Assembly: GCA_949358305.1 (NCBI GenBank)
Contig: OX442317.1
Span: forward strand, 10,608,186 to 10,668,185
Direction: 5' to 3'
Length of the DNA: 60,000 nt
Source of the DNA: Strigamia acuminata
Lineage: Eukaryota > Arthropoda > Chilopoda > Geophilomorpha > Linotaeniidae
Part shown: positions 1 through 11,400 of the stretch, piece after piece
How positions within the stretch are numbered: the first letter of the stretch is position 1
Layout of the letters: every line of letters starts with the position of its first letter
Translations under genes and position numbers: made by a program
The notes under the pieces: generated by a model
Databases searched by the model: none
What the model saw: the letters and a program-made list of their open reading frames with translations, nothing else
Told to the model about the DNA's origin: nothing

Positions 1-1240
1 GAAGCACGTGCCTGAAACAATAGGCACTTCAAATAAAGTTATTGTTAAAAAACGGGCTTGAAAACCAACAATTACACAATAATTAAGGGGCAAGAAATGA
101 ACTTTGCTGCAATGCAAAGTTCTCAAAATACAGAGAAATGAAAGTTACACTTGTATAAAGAATTGACAATGTTTGAAACCAATAAAAACTACAAAAACAC
201 ACTTGTAAAAAACCCAAAACAACCCCCAGAATGAATTATTTGACTCAAATTAACCCTAAAACGGTCTTGGAATTCGTGCAGACGACAGAGTCGGATCGGA
301 AGGTTGCTAAAACCTGACGCCAAAACTAGCAATGGGACAGCTAGTTAGAAAACAGCTTTTTCATCAATCATGAACGCTGAAAACCTCACCCAGGGGTAGA
401 AAATGATGGAGAGAACGTTTTCGCCATCTAAAACGGTCTAAAACGGGTCTAAAATGCCTAAACCGGCGCCTGGAACATGGCGCAGTTGTTGGGTCAAATA
501 TTGTCAAAAATCAGTGGAAATTTGTCAAATACTGGCAAAAATCTGCTGAAATTTGTCAAAAATTGCCAAATTTTGGCGCAAGTTACGTGAGGTTTGCGCG
601 CATCCAACTATGACGAAAAATTCACGCGTGTGCACGCGCGATTTACTGGCGCGTTGGAAGCGTTAAAATAAATTTTTCCAATGTCTAACACAATTTGCAC
701 CGAATTATGGCAATTTTTGACAAATTTACATGGATTTTTGCCAGTATTTGACAAATTTCCACGGATTTTTGACAATATTTGACAAATTGCAGACAAATTT
801 CAGACAAATTTCAATTAATTTTAGAAATTTTATGAGAAATTTCAGCAAATGTTTGAGGATTGAGGAAATCTTCTGAAATTTGTCAAATATAGGCAAAAAT
901 CTTCTGAAATTTGTCAAATACAGGCAAAAATCTGCTGAAAATTGTCAAAAATTGCCCAAATTCCGTGCAAGTTTTGCAAGTTTTGCGCGCATCAAATCGT
1001 ATGCGCGCCTATACTATTGCACGAGCGCATTGACGCGTGATGAACACCGATTACGTTTACGAAGTGAATTCGAGCTACAAAAGTATCGAGTCGCCATTCT
1101 ATAATGGAAAAAAAAAATTAAGTGTAAACAAACAAAATAAAAACTTTAATATACAAGAAACGTACAATTCCACTCAACTTTGTTTCAAATTTTATTTATT
1201 GGATCATTGAAAATAAACAGTAGTGTTGTGCACTGTACGC
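1..1240. repeat. AT-rich repeat region with local direct and inverted copies
   Basis: No coding region is recognisable. A block containing AAATTTGTCAAATACTGGC and TCTGCTGAAATTTGTCAAA occurs at about 494-570, again in the same direction at about 869-960, and inverted at about 708-795. The first and third blocks are followed by similar CGCAAGTT...TTTGCGCGCATC sequence (about 575-605 and 965-995). Short reading frames here are repeat-derived and have no domain signal. This looks like a locally rearranged dispersed repeat of unknown class. Confidence 0.55.
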
Positions 1241-1728
1241 TTAAGTGTTTACCGGCGATGCGTTGTTTTGTGGTGGGGATTTGCCTCGATAATTGATCTT
1301 TTCTCTTTGTTTGCAATATTTTTTTGGCCTTTTTTGTTGATTTTTCGGTTTGAAATTGTTTTTTTTCCGGTGTAATTTAAGTGGTGGAAGGTTGTTGGGG
1401 TGTGTTGAGGGTAATTTTGGCGGTTTTTGGGTCGGGATTAGTGTTTTCTGCGATTTTTGATCGGTATTTGGGGTAACGCATGCGAATCGCCGTCGATGCG
1501 TCGACCGTAGCAAGTGTGGTTGAAGTGATTTCGTTCATTCGTTATTTTAATGAAAATTAGGTATTTATTGTGACCACACGAGCACGTAGCAAGTGCGCGC
1601 GCAAGTTAAATGTGTAGAGGCCTGTGAGAAAATAAAACGTGCGTGGAAGCGGCGTAAATATTCTTTGGTGACTGCCATGGGTTTGTGCTTTGTCGTGGGC
1701 GCGATATGTCTGCGATATATATATGCGT
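1241..1728. other. Intergenic, nothing recognised
   Basis: AT-rich with GTT/TTT-rich runs. No domain-bearing reading frame, RNA gene or repeat end was seen up to the hAT element that starts at 1,729. Confidence 0.4.
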
Positions 1729-2120
1729 TAGGGATGAGAACGGGACCAATTTTCGGGTCCCGACCCGTCCCGGGTCCATTACGTTAGCGTAATACGCGCG
1801 TATGATTGCATAATTGAAATAAATCAGTATTAAGCCTAATATTAGGCCTAATAATGCTAAAATAAAGTAAAGAAACAACAATATTTTGGTCATACAGTGT
1901 AATTTACTTTTAATAATGAGTTTGTTGTTGTTGTTTATTTACTTTATTTTAGCATTATCAGGCTCAATATTAGGCTTAATAGTGATAAATAACAACTGGA
2001 ATTAGAAAATTGTCTCCGCCTCGCAGTACGAATTTAGCAACTGTAATCCCGTCCCGTCCCGTATCCGCATAGGGCAAACATTACCAGTCCAGTCCCTATC
2101 CCGGTCTGTTCTTATCCCTA
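1729..2120. mobile_element. Non-autonomous hAT element (MITE) with perfect 8-bp target duplication
   Basis: The left end reads TAGGGATGAGAACGGGACC. The right end, read inward on the other strand, is TAGGGATAAGAACAGACC, so the terminal inverted repeats match at about 15 of 18 positions. The 8 bases ATATGCGT stand directly outside both ends (1,721-1,728 and 2,121-2,128). Eight-base duplications and TAGGGATG-type ends are hallmarks of hAT transposons. The 392-bp interior has no transposase and contains a long inner inverted repeat (about 1,832-1,885 pairing with about 1,928-1,980), so it can fold back. It would need a transposase supplied from elsewhere. Confidence 0.9.
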
Positions 2121-2390
2121 ATATGCGTGATGTAGCGCGTTTGCGCGCGCGATCTAGTGCGTTTGAGCGCGCGATGTAGCACCTTGAGCGTGTCCAAATG
2201 TGTACAGGTGCTCAAAAGATGTGCGAGGGCTTCACGTGCATACACGAAGCATAAACGTGAAGAAAACAGCAGAAGCAGTTGTGTGTGATATTTATAAAAC
2301 CACATCACACAAGGGAATACTACTAATGATACAAAAAGCAATAAACTTTATGAATATTGAAATAAACTTACAAAATGGTGGAAAAAACAT
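2121..2390. other. Intergenic with small GCGCGCGA duplication
   Basis: Next to the hAT target site a roughly 22-bp motif, GCGTTT(G/A)(C/A)GCGCGCGA, occurs twice (about 2,137-2,175). No gene is recognised. Confidence 0.35.
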
Positions 2391-5300
2391 GGCGTACTGC
2401 CTTGAATATATGCCGGGATGTTATCAATCTTCCGGGCCCCATGTGTGTTTGATTTTAGTCCTAATTTTGGTGTATTTTTTTTTTTTTTGCCTTGGTTTTT
2501 CTCGTTTCTTGGAGAGTGCTGAGGCATGCCGAGGTGTTCTCGGGCGTGTGCGCCTGTTGAAGATCGAGCGTTTCATATTTTGTGTTTAATAAGCCTACCG
2601 TGGTGCCTCGAGCGTTTATTAATTTCTCCACTCGAGGCACTTCACTAACACCTCCCCGGTGTTTAAACGAGTAGCGGCGCTTATTTGACCCCGGTGTTTA
2701 CTGTTTAAAATTGTCGTGTGTTTTCAAAGTTCTTAATTTGTTTAAAAGCAAACAAAATGGATATTTGTTAATTTTTATTTGATTTTATCAATTTCTATTG
2801 GTTTCTTGCTGATTTTTAATCGGTTTTTCTCTATTTGTGACAATTTTTGCCAATTTTAATCGTTATTTGTCATTCTGAATTGATTATTGTCCGATTTCAG
2901 TCGATTTTTGTTGATTTTTAATCATGTTTGTTCGTTTTTAATCAATTTTTGTCCCATGCCTTACGATCAGTTCGAATAATTGACACCATACTGTGCTGTT
3001 ACTCGTATTCAAGATGGCGTCGCAAACTCAAGGCCGAATTCCGCTGATTTCATTTATTGCGACTGTTTGCGCTCCATACGTGTGAAAAGGATTATGGGAA
3101 AAATCCTCAATGCAGGCCATTTTGGTGTTAAATGAGCGAGGAAGGCAGGAGATGAGAAAAATTTGTAAAATTTCAAAAAAAAGCTAAACAATCAAAATTT
3201 ACATGAAGATCAATATTTCTGGCTCGAAATGCATGTATCAGCAATTTCGGGATATTTTCGGGGTGAAATTGACTCGTTCGGAACACTGGGAAGGAACCCC
3301 ACCCCGCATTCCCCATGCGTCGGCGCGCGCGTAGACGAAAATTCAAATCCAGGTGTTCAGACGGCCCCACGTTATTTTCGGGTTCCAAGTTGGGTTTCAC
3401 AAATGTACCGTATTGCCTCGAATAAACGCCGGGACGTTTATTAAACTTCTCGTGTGTGTTTAATTTTGATCCGCATTTAACTGTTTTTTTTTTCACCGAA
3501 AGTTACTTCATTTTTTATTAACATGGAAAAAAAATGAACCTTTACAAAATACTAATAATAACGTTATAATAAGCAGTTACAATTGAAATTAAAACAACAT
3601 TTTTTTTTTAATTAGAAACCAAAGCAGAATCATCCCTAAATTCTGACACGGCGTTGTCAAACAAACAGTTGGCGCCAAAACGAGAAATTAGGCAACAAAA
3701 CATTTTGAATGCTACAAAAACACATTAAATAACCATAAAACAAATAAAAATAAATACAACAGCTAAACCAAATTGTAATAAACAAGACAGCAAAGTGCGG
3801 GAGTGAGTGACAACGCCAAAAAAACGCCCGAAAACGCCCCAAGAACGCACCAAAACGCCCCAAGAACGCACCAAAACGCCAGATAACCGTGCAACTTGAG
3901 GCAAAAAACATGCAAACATAATTTTTTGCTTTGAGTGGCACGATTTTCAGGCTTTTTGGAGCATTTTGAAGCGTTTTGGGGCGTTTTAGAACGTTTTTGC
4001 TTATTTTTTAGCATTCTCATGCGAGCTCGCGCGTGCAGGCGAGAAAAAAACAAACTTATTTCTTCAAGAGTTAAAAAAAAAATAACCCTAACCAGGAAAT
4101 TACTGTAAAAACAACGGCTTGCCTCGAATAAACGCCGGGGCGTTTACTAATTTTCAAGACTGGAAGTGAGGCGAGATGTTGTTTGCTTTATTTGTTGAAA
4201 CAAATTAGGCGTCACTAATTCACCTGTATTAGGGTTTCGGTTCTGAGAAACCGGACGAGGAGTCACAATAACGGGACACGGGAAATTTCAAAACTTACCG
4301 GTTTCGTCAAAACGCCATTGAAACGTTACATTTTTATAGCGTGTCAATGATAAAAATGGTCATTTTGGATGAAAAACGGCCATTTTGGATGAAAAATGGC
4401 CACTTTTACTATAAAAAATGGCTGAAAATGGCCATTTTTACTATGACAAATGGCTGAAAATGGCCATTTTAATAAAAAAAGGCCATTTTTACTTCGAAAA
4501 TTGGCTAAAAATGGCCACTTGAGTGAGTGACAATGCCAAAAAACGCGTGCAAACGCCTGCGAACGCCCCAAAACGCCCCAAAACGCCAGATGACAATGCA
4601 ACTTGAGGCATAAAACTTGAAAACACAATTTTAAACGTCACAAAAGTTGAAACAAAGATGAAAAATTAATTTTTTGCCTCAAGTTGCGCGATTTTCAGGC
4701 CTTTTGGAGTGTTTTTGAGCATTTTTTGGCGTTCTCAGCGGCGTGTTTGCCTCAAATAAACGCCGGTTTAAACAAAAAATGACGTCATTTTTGGTTTAAA
4801 ATTGAAGTAAAACACAAAATATTTTAGTTTTTAAATGCAACTGGTCTAAATTTTGTCAAATGTTGTCATACTTCTTGAAAGTCATCATTTATTGATAAAA
4901 AATTTGAAAATTTACCTAATTGTAGCATGTATTTGTGGTTAGTTTTGATTTGAATTCAAACTGTAATTTTTTGCTTCGAGTTGCGCGATTTTCAGGCGTT
5001 TTGGGGCGTTTTTGAGCTTTTTTTGGCGTCCTCGGGCGAGCTCGCGCGTGCACGTCACAAGTAACCCTAATCAGGAAAGAACCTACAAAAACTATGGCTT
5101 GCCTCGCATAAACGCCGGGGCGTTTATTCATTTTCAAAAAGACAAATGAAATGGATAAATAAAGAAATTAGCGGGGAAATCCAACATGGCGCCCACTTCA
5201 AATCCGCTAGAGCGGCAAAACACGACATTTGAATTTCAACACAAGAATAAAATCAAGAATACACACTGTATTGAATAAAATAACATTAGGAAATGTAATT

Positions 5301-7620
5301 TCCTACAACAAAAGCACTATTTATTAAAAGAACACTTGAAAATAATCGTTTGCCGAACGGAATGAACTCGGTCAGCAGCGCACAAGTGCGTACCGACAAC
5401 GAACGCTCGAAACGACAAAACGACCGTTCCGGGACAAAAATAAAGCAAACCAATCGACAGATCACCCCCAAATTAGTCTAAATCAATTCTAAAACCTATC
5501 CATAACACAAGAATAAGGTCCAAACAAAAGGTTAGAAGTTTGAACACAACCGAACTAGATTAAGAAATATGACGTCACGCGTCTTACGCAAGTGATCTGT
5601 AAATCGACGAATGCACTAAAAATCATCCAAAATCACACAAAATGAGCAAGAATTAAAGAAATAAGACACAGAGAAGTAATAAAACTTTAAATAGCAATGA
5701 ATAAAGATAATATCAATATCATAGACACTAAAATTCATGAAAACACTGTAACTTTTAATAAATCACAAAAAATGAAAGTTTAATATGTAAAAATATCTAA
5801 AAAGCTGAAATTCAAGAAAAGCAAAAATTAAAGACACTTTGTTAACTTTAATTAAGACAATAAATGACATAAAATCCGGACACAACAATTATTCCATTTT
5901 GGATGAAAAACGGCCCTTTTGGATGAAAAACGGCCATTTTGGATGAAAAACGGCTAAAAATAACCATTTTTCTATGAAAAATGGCTAAAAATGGCTAAAA
6001 ATGGCCATTTGATTGAATGACAACGCCAAAAAACGCCCAAGAACGCCCGCAAATGCCTAAAAATGCCTAAAAACGCCCCAAAACGCAAAATGACAATGCA
6101 ACTTGAGGCAAAAAACATGAGAACACAATTGTAAACGTTACAAAAGTTGAAACAAAAATAAACAATTAATGTTTTGCCTCGAGTTGCACGATTTTCAGGC
6201 GTTTTGGAGTATTTTTTGGCGTTCTCAGGCGTACTCGCGCGTACACGTCACTGCCGAGTAAAAAAAACATACTTATTTCTTCAAGAGTTAAAAAGGAAGT
6301 AACCCTAATCAGGAAAAAAAATGCAAAAACAATGGCTTGCCTCGAACAAACGCCAGAAGTGAGGCGAGATGTTGTTTGCTTTATTTATTAAATCAAATTA
6401 GGCGTTGCTAATTCACCTGTATCTCTTAGTTCGACGTAAGAACACGCGCTTTTTTTAAAATGAAAGCCCAAGTTGGGTTTCATAAACGTACCGTATTGCC
6501 TTGAATAAAAGCCGGGGTGTTTATTAATTTTTAAGACCAGAAACGAGGCGAGATCACGACTCAAGATTAAGCGAGAAGAAATAAACGTGTTTCTTCTAAA
6601 GGAAGTAACCCTAATCAGGAAAAACTTACATAAACAATGGTTTGCCTTGAATAAACGCCGGGGCGTTTATAAATTTTCAAGACGGGAGGCAAGGTGAGAT
6701 GATGATGCGGTGCGACGCGAATAAAAGCCCAAGTTGGGTATTGCCTCGAATAAACGCCGGGGCGTTTATTAATTTTCAAAACCGGAAATGAGGCGAGATC
6801 AAAACGCCATTGAAACGTTACATTTTAATAACGTTTCAACGATAAAAACGGCCATTTTTGATTAAAAAAACGACTAAAAATGGCCATTTTACTATAAAAA
6901 CGGTGAAAAAAAAACATTTTTACTCTGAAAAATGGCTAAAAATGGCCATTTTGACGAAAAACGGCCATTTTTACTACGGAAAATGCTAAAAATGGCCACT
7001 TGAGTGAGTGACAACGCCAAAAAACGCCTGCGAACGCCTGCGAACACATAAAAACACTCCAAAACGCCAGATGACAATGCAACTTGAGGCAAAAAACATG
7101 AGAACACAATTTTAAACGTCACAAAAGTTGAAATAAAGATGAAAAATTAATGTTTTGCCTCGAGTTGCGCGATTTTCAGGCGTTTTTGAGCGTTTTTTAG
7201 CATTTTTTGGCGTTCTCAGGCGTGCTCGTGTGTACACGTCACTGCCGAAGAAAAAAACAAACTTATTTCTTTTAGTTAAAATGTATTTCAAGCTTTAACA
7301 GGGGTTTAAACAGGAAATGACATCATTTTTAGTTTAAAATTGAAGTAAAACACAAAATATTTTAGTTTTTGAATGCAACTGATCCACGTTATGTCAAATG
7401 TTTCCATTACTTCTTGAAAGCCAAAAAATTTGAAAATTTAGCTAATTTCAGCATGTATTTGTAGCTAGTTTTGATTTGAATACACACTGTAATGTTTTGC
7501 CTCGAGTTGCGCGATTTTCAGGCGTTTTGGGACGTTTTGGAGCAAAAAAAACAAACTTAATTCTTCAAGAGTTAAAAAGGAAGTAATCCTAATCAGGAAA
7601 AGCCCACAAAAAACAATGCA
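2391..7620. repeat. Compound satellite-like repeat region (AACGCC blocks and hyphenated palindromes)
   Basis: Three modules recur. (1) A hyphenated palindrome, AATAAACGCC, two bases, GGCGTTTATT, usually preceded by GCCTCG: near 3,421, 4,127, 4,755 (half), 5,107, 6,345 (half), 6,504, 6,650 and 6,749. (2) Alternating AAATGGCC/TTTTTGGATGAAAAA stretches: 4,345-4,520, 5,893-6,010, 6,840-6,995. (3) An AACGCC-rich block ending CAACTTGAGGCAAAAAACATG-like sequence, then an inverted partner TTTTGCCTCGAGTTGCGCGA: partners near 3,790/3,930, 4,530/4,670, 6,020/6,170, 7,010/7,150, with lone partner copies near 4,970 and 7,490. The modules come in a similar order several times, giving an irregular higher-order array with units of about 0.5-1 kb. 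Reading frames crossing it are repeat translations. The class is not recognised. Confidence 0.7.
2757..2955. repeat. Degenerate short-period repeat, TTTTT(A/G)ATCGATTTTTG-like
   Basis: Variants of AATTTTTGTCGATTTTTAATC repeat about every 20 bases over 200 bp. They are too diverged for a clean array, which suggests an old minisatellite. Confidence 0.4.
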
Positions 7621-8498
7621 AGATCACGCGGTACGACGCACGGACTCCCAGCGCACGGAATGCACGGACTTTCTGTGGACTTCCCGTGCACGGAAGACCG
7701 GCGCGGACATTTCCATTGGAGACCAGCGCAGAATTACCTACAGGCAATTCCGAATCAAAGGCTTCTTTATGGTTTATACATTACTTTGCAGTAGGTATGC
7801 CTGGCCTTGATTTGAAAGTGCAGTAAATTCTGCTGAATGCAGTGTTTTAAACTCGCAGCAATTGCGATGGTGCCAACTATTGGAAAATAAATTTAAAATG
7901 TAAAACCAAAGAATTTGTAAAAAAAATTTGTTTTAATCAATTGCAATAATGATATTCTACTTAATTGTTGGATTATGAAACGTGAAACCAATCCCATGAT
8001 TAGGAAATATAAATTTTATTAAATTCATCGTGTATCTCACATCTCACATTCACTGCCATTTACTTAGTGTCATCCAAAAATCAGGTTTTATCAAATCCTG
8101 AGGTTATTCTAGTACGTCTTAACTGCCCGGCAGGTCGCGCAACCTGTGGAGCAACAATTGATGTAAATAGTGCAAGCAGCACGCACGGGAAAGTGCGCAC
8201 TGATGGGTCCATGCCAGTGCAAGTACATTGGGTAATGTATTATTGCGAGCGCGCGTGTTTTCACACGATTACAATGTGCTGATTAAACCAACAGCATTAT
8301 AGAAGCATTATAGACTGATTATATTGTATAATTTTTATTTTAACAAAACCCTGAATTTCATTTCTAATCGGTTTTTTTTTTTATTGACGCGCACAGAAGC
8401 GTTGTAGCATGTTCACACAATGTGGAATTTGCAAATTTGAGAAAGCGGCTTTCCCAAGGTTGATAAAACGCGCGCGATCGTGCGGAATATACAAATAA
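7621..8498. other. Intergenic flank upstream of the copia polyprotein; no 5' LTR seen
   Basis: I looked for a copy of the sequence that begins the putative copia 3' LTR (TGTTGGCGTGTTCTGCGCC, 13,212) and found none here. Short open frames (about 7,616-7,810 and 8,067-8,282) show no domain signature. The copia element therefore appears 5'-truncated, with its break between this segment and about 8,600. Confidence 0.5.
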
Positions 8499-11400
8499 GT
8501 GAAATCCGCAAAATCAGCCATGAGACTGCGAACAGGGGGTCAAGGTATAGGCCGCCGTAATGTTAAAAATAGGGTCCCTTTCGCACTCCGAGAAATCCGC
8601 ATGCGCGCCATAAGGCTAGACATGCTGCCAGCTGAATATTCCCAGGTGTCATTCGCCATTTACCATTGGGAAGATCCAATATTCACACCCCAAAAAGTGT
8701 CCGAACAACTCCTTTCGGAGTATATGCGTCAAAAATCTTATTCGTCCCGGGATTCGACATCCGCATCATCTTCTCACGCGTACTCGACGGACCAGCGTTC
8801 CCGTTCTCGGGGTCAACGTCCATTGTCGTCCATCAGATGTTTCAACTGCGGAGAAATGGGGCACTACGCGAACAAGTGTCCCCAGCCTCGAAAAGGCCAG
8901 TCACCGGCCCCATCCGCGGCTTTCCAACGTCCGTCCAGGAGTAAAAGCCGAAATCGAGGCAAGAATAATCCCAACAAATCGAATGACGGGCGCCCAAGAG
9001 GAAGTTCACAAGCAAAGAGAGAATCGAACTTTTTCGTGCATGCGCCACCACAGATCATCGAAATGCCCGCAGCCCACTTCATGCAGTCGCACGAATGGAT
9101 CGTGGACTGCGGGGCAACAGATCATGTGTCCCACGTCGCATCGTGGTTTACCAGTTTTGTCAAAGTCGTGCCCTTTGACATCGAATTGGGCCAAGGCACT
9201 TCTCAGGTGACTGGTAAAGGAACGGTGCGAATTGAAACTTTAATCGATGGATGCGAGTGTGCAGTCAATTTGCACGACGTGTTATATGCACCGAACTTTG
9301 AAGCAAATTTAATCTCGGTGTCGAAAATCGATAAACACGAGCATCACATCCATATTTACAAAGGACGAGTGGACATCTACAAGGCAGATTTTCGTTATCC
9401 TGTTCTCCGAGCCAAAGAAAAGGGCGGTCTATACTACGTGGATGGCTTGTGCCCACCGGTGTCTTCGACAGCAAATGCGACGACAAGTGCGATTTCCGTT
9501 TCGAATCCTCTGCCTCCGATAAAGACTTTAGTCACGGTTGAGGAAGACTTCATCAAAGTCCCGAAATCCAGAAAGAAACCGAAGGAACGCGAGTTGACAG
9601 ATTTTGGATTTGAGTTTCCTCCATTATCACAGAAAGCCCAAACACTTCCTGTTCCAAAATCTCCTCCCATTCCCGCACCTGTCCCGACATCGCACCAAGC
9701 CAATCCAGAGCCTCCCTCACTCCAATCCTATACTGACATATTAAAGTCAATCCCTTTTGCACATGTTCCTCCTCCTCCTCCTCCTGAACTCAAACAGAAG
9801 AAGGTGGCTGCACCAACTGCAAAGAAGGACGCAACGGGTATTTGGCACAGTCGACTTGGCCATCTCCACACGAATGCGATGAAATTACTCGCGGCCAATG
9901 ACCAAGTCTACGGCATCGAACCAAGCGAGGTTGCGAAGGAATTGACCTGCAACCATTGCAGGGTAGCCAAGTCAACTAAGGCATCTCACAAGCCCGATGA
10001 TCGTCCTATAATGACAAAAGCGTTAGATCTCCTCCACATGGATCTGTGGGGCCCACATCAAACCACTTCGTTCGGCGGCGCTCGATACATTTTCACCATT
10101 ATTGACGACGCAACCCGATATACGTGGATGTTTCCCCTGGCTCAAAAATCCCAGACTTTCGAATGCTTCAAGGATTTTGTTTCCCGTATCGAGCGAGTGG
10201 CAGACACTCGAGTTAAGGCAATTCGAACGGACCGGGGCGGCGAATTCCTATCAAACGAATTCGTCGATTATCTACGTAAAAGTGGCATTCAGGGTCAACG
10301 TACGAACCCATCGAGCCCCCAGATGAACGGCACGGCCGAAAGAATAAACCGAACAATGGCCGACTTCATGAGAGCAACTCTGGACGAAACTCGTTTACCC
10401 GAGGAACTTTGGGCAGAAATGTCGGTTTCGTTTGCGTACATCAAAAATCGTTGCCCCCATTCACGTTTGAAGAACGAAGTCCCGTATGTTCTGTGGAGAC
10501 AACGTGCATTATCGGTTCGGCATCTACGTAAACTCGGATCGAAATGCTGGGTCCACTTTACAGCGCCTGGACGTAACAAGTTGGCACCCCGCGCCTGGGA
10601 GGGTTATCTCGTCGGTTATGCGACATCAACACGCGGCTATCGGGTGTGGAACCCGGTTGATAACAAAGTGATTGAGTCGATACATGTGCAAATCGACGAA
10701 CGACAATCTTTCCGACGCACGCAACGTGCCCCTAATCCGAATCGTGAATCTACTGTTGAACTCGAACCCGAAACGCCAATTACGCCGTCGTCACATGTCA
10801 AGTTTGACGACAAAGTACAATACGCGAAATGGACGCCTCTTTCTGATTCCGAGGATGAGGGATCTTCAACGGAATATGATTCGGATGATAGCGACGCAGA
10901 CAGCCAAAAGGGTGCTGCTGCACCACGTCAAGTGTCCCCGCCGCCTGGCTTTGCTGCTCTGCCACCTCCTTCGACGGGTGCGACACCGTCAGCTACTCCA
11001 ACTACTACGCCAGCACCGTCTACGGGTACGACACCGACTGCTACTCCTACTGCTTCACCTCCGGGATCCCCAACAAGATTTGTAGCCGTTAGAAGAGGCT
11101 CTGGGGCAACACATCCAATAGCTGCTGCTCCGATAATCGTCCCTACGGCTCATACCACGTACAAGTCACGTGTGGTGGGTGGAAATAACCCCTTCAGCAA
11201 TTGGGTTAGAGAGGAGCATCTCCGCAAAGACCAGGTTCCGGGACAGATCAAGATCGATGTTTACTACTTCCCGAAACCCGGAGTCCGCTTGCGTTCGAAA
11301 CCCGATATTCAGAAATATTGCGACGCTGAAGGGATTCTATACGATGAAGATCTTTTCTTCTTTGGAAATATGGAGCATCAACTCCCACCGATGCCGAATC

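Noticed and set aside
3657-7122. Cys/Phe-rich minus-strand frames in the AACGCC repeats
   Set aside because: They translate the same repeat modules several times and break at module edges; no independent coding signal.
8067-8282. 71-codon frame upstream of the copia polyprotein as missing gag
   Set aside because: No resemblance to a copia Gag and no continuity of frame with the polyprotein.
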